Assembly: GCA_011390535.1 (NCBI GenBank) | Contig: JAABSF010000146.1 | Location: 1-6,654 of the forward strand | Direction: 5' to 3' | Length of the DNA stretch: 6,654 nt | From: Deltaproteobacteria bacterium | GTDB lineage: Bacteria > Myxococcota_A > Polyangia > HGW-17 > SLPX01 | Part shown: positions 6,368 to 6,654 of the stretch, one piece after another | How positions within the stretch are numbered: position 1 is the first letter of the stretch | How the letters are laid out: each line of letters opens with the position of its first letter | Position numbers and translations under genes: made by a program | Notes under the pieces: model-generated | Told to the model about the DNA's origin: nothing | The model's database searches: none | Seen by the model: only the letters and a program-made list of their open reading frames with translations

Positions 6368-6413
6368 TCGGTATCACACGGTTCGAAGGTTTTCGGTATC
6401 ACACGGTCCGAAG
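6368..6413. repeat. Direct repeat of a 21-bp element at 25-bp spacing, with a partial third copy nearby
   Basis: Bases 6368-6388 and 6393-6413 match at 20 of 21 positions (core TATCACACGG), offset by 25 bp. The core ATCACAC recurs at 6347-6353, 26 bp from the equivalent position in the first copy, as a possible third degenerate site. The element sits about 70-115 bp upstream of the candidate -35 of the GTPase gene, as an activator site might. On the minus strand it contains TGTGA, a CRP-like half-site, but no matching inverted half is present. Confidence 0.85.
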
Positions 6414-6495
6414 ATTTAATGAAAAAATGTACATGTAGTTTCATGGGGAAGGCTTTTGGACGGCCGGCTAGACCAAGTCATTTTACCCGAAAGGT

Positions 6496-6654
6496 CTACT
6501 CTCTTGATGGTAATTTGTCTTTGTGCTTGTTCTTTAGGCGATGCCACAACCATTGCCCATCGCGGAAGAGAAAATAACCCACGATGACAATGAAGTAGAT
6601 GAGCAACGCAAAGTTGAAATAGTGATAAGTCGCCCGACAAGGTGGTTTCAAAAC
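6496..6654 (-). CDS. C-terminal fragment of a membrane protein, 5' end outside window
   Basis: Reading in from the right edge on the minus strand, 52 codons are open to a TAG at 6496-6498. No start codon is needed because the gene begins outside the window. The residues include a hydrophobic segment of about 19 residues (FNFALLIYFIVIVGYFLF, about 13-30) followed by a positively charged end (RDGQWLWHRLKNKHKDK, then LPSRE). This is the typical layout of a last transmembrane helix with a cytoplasmic basic tail. A competing 74-codon frame with an ATG in the same strand and place (6416-6640) lacks such a pattern. The family cannot be named from this fragment. It is on the same strand as the GTPase gene but 287 bases away, so co-transcription is uncertain. 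Confidence 0.65.
   Translation of the reverse strand, partial: VLKPPCRATYHYFNFALLIYFIVIVGYFLFRDGQWLWHRLKNKHKDKLPSRE

Larger units (their letters stand above)
6209..6495 (-). promoter_or_regulatory. Leader region of the GTPase-kinase unit
   Basis: This 287-base gap lies between the stop of the membrane-protein gene and the GTPase start. It holds the candidate promoter (6272-6300), the 25-bp-spaced direct repeat (6368-6413) and a Shine-Dalgarno. I found no believable coding frame: short minus-strand frames cross the 25-bp repeat, whose spacing is not a multiple of three. A search by eye for a sigma-54 GG-N10-GC element found none. Confidence 0.5.

Noticed and set aside
6368..6413. CRISPR-like repeat
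   Set aside because: Only two full copies with a 4-base gap, no spacers of typical length and no cas genes.
6196..6444. 82-codon minus-strand frame in the GTPase leader
   Set aside because: It runs through direct repeats with a non-triplet period and into the GTPase start, and has no protein-like character.
6416..6640. 74-codon minus-strand frame at the right edge
   Set aside because: A different frame on the same strand encodes a convincing transmembrane helix and basic tail, so this one is a shadow.

Overview
The window looks like chromosomal DNA from a myxobacteria-like or Bradymonadales-like lineage (former Deltaproteobacteria), judged by eye to have moderate GC. The grounds are the combination of a secreted protein built from Stig1/MXAN_6577-type cysteine repeats, a gliding-motility-type (MglA) small GTPase, a soluble Ser/Thr kinase of the kind abundant in Myxococcota, and an orphan lipoprotein. 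Genus and species cannot be read from the sequence. No RNA gene, transposase, CRISPR array or phage gene was seen.

Left half, plus strand: (1) the 3' end of a cysteine-rich repeat protein (2-868), cut by the window edge, with two almost identical 43-codon repeats; (2) a 226-base intergenic region with three perfect tandem 11-bp repeats; (3) a 203-residue predicted lipoprotein (1095-1706) with a strongly basic Gly/Arg/Lys tract; (4) a 453-residue PD-(D/E)XK (PDDEXK_4-like) nuclease-fold protein (1822-3183) in which the expected catalytic Lys of the ExK motif is Val. The three genes have separate leader regions and no obvious common task.

Right half, minus strand, convergent with the left half: a probable two-gene unit consisting of an MglA-family GTPase with a long acidic linker and coiled-coil tail (4775-6208), followed 66 bases downstream by a cytoplasmic Ser/Thr kinase with a C-terminal PAS-like domain (3299-4708). 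Upstream of the GTPase lies a 287-base leader with a candidate promoter and a 25-bp-spaced direct repeat. Then comes the 3' end of a membrane-protein gene (6496-6654) that runs off the right edge and has no start in the window.

The most interesting candidate is the GTPase-coiled-coil plus PAS-kinase pair. All key MglA switch residues are kept, so the GTPase should cycle, while the tail and the adjacent kinase suggest an unusual polarity or signalling module. That link is inferred from gene order only.
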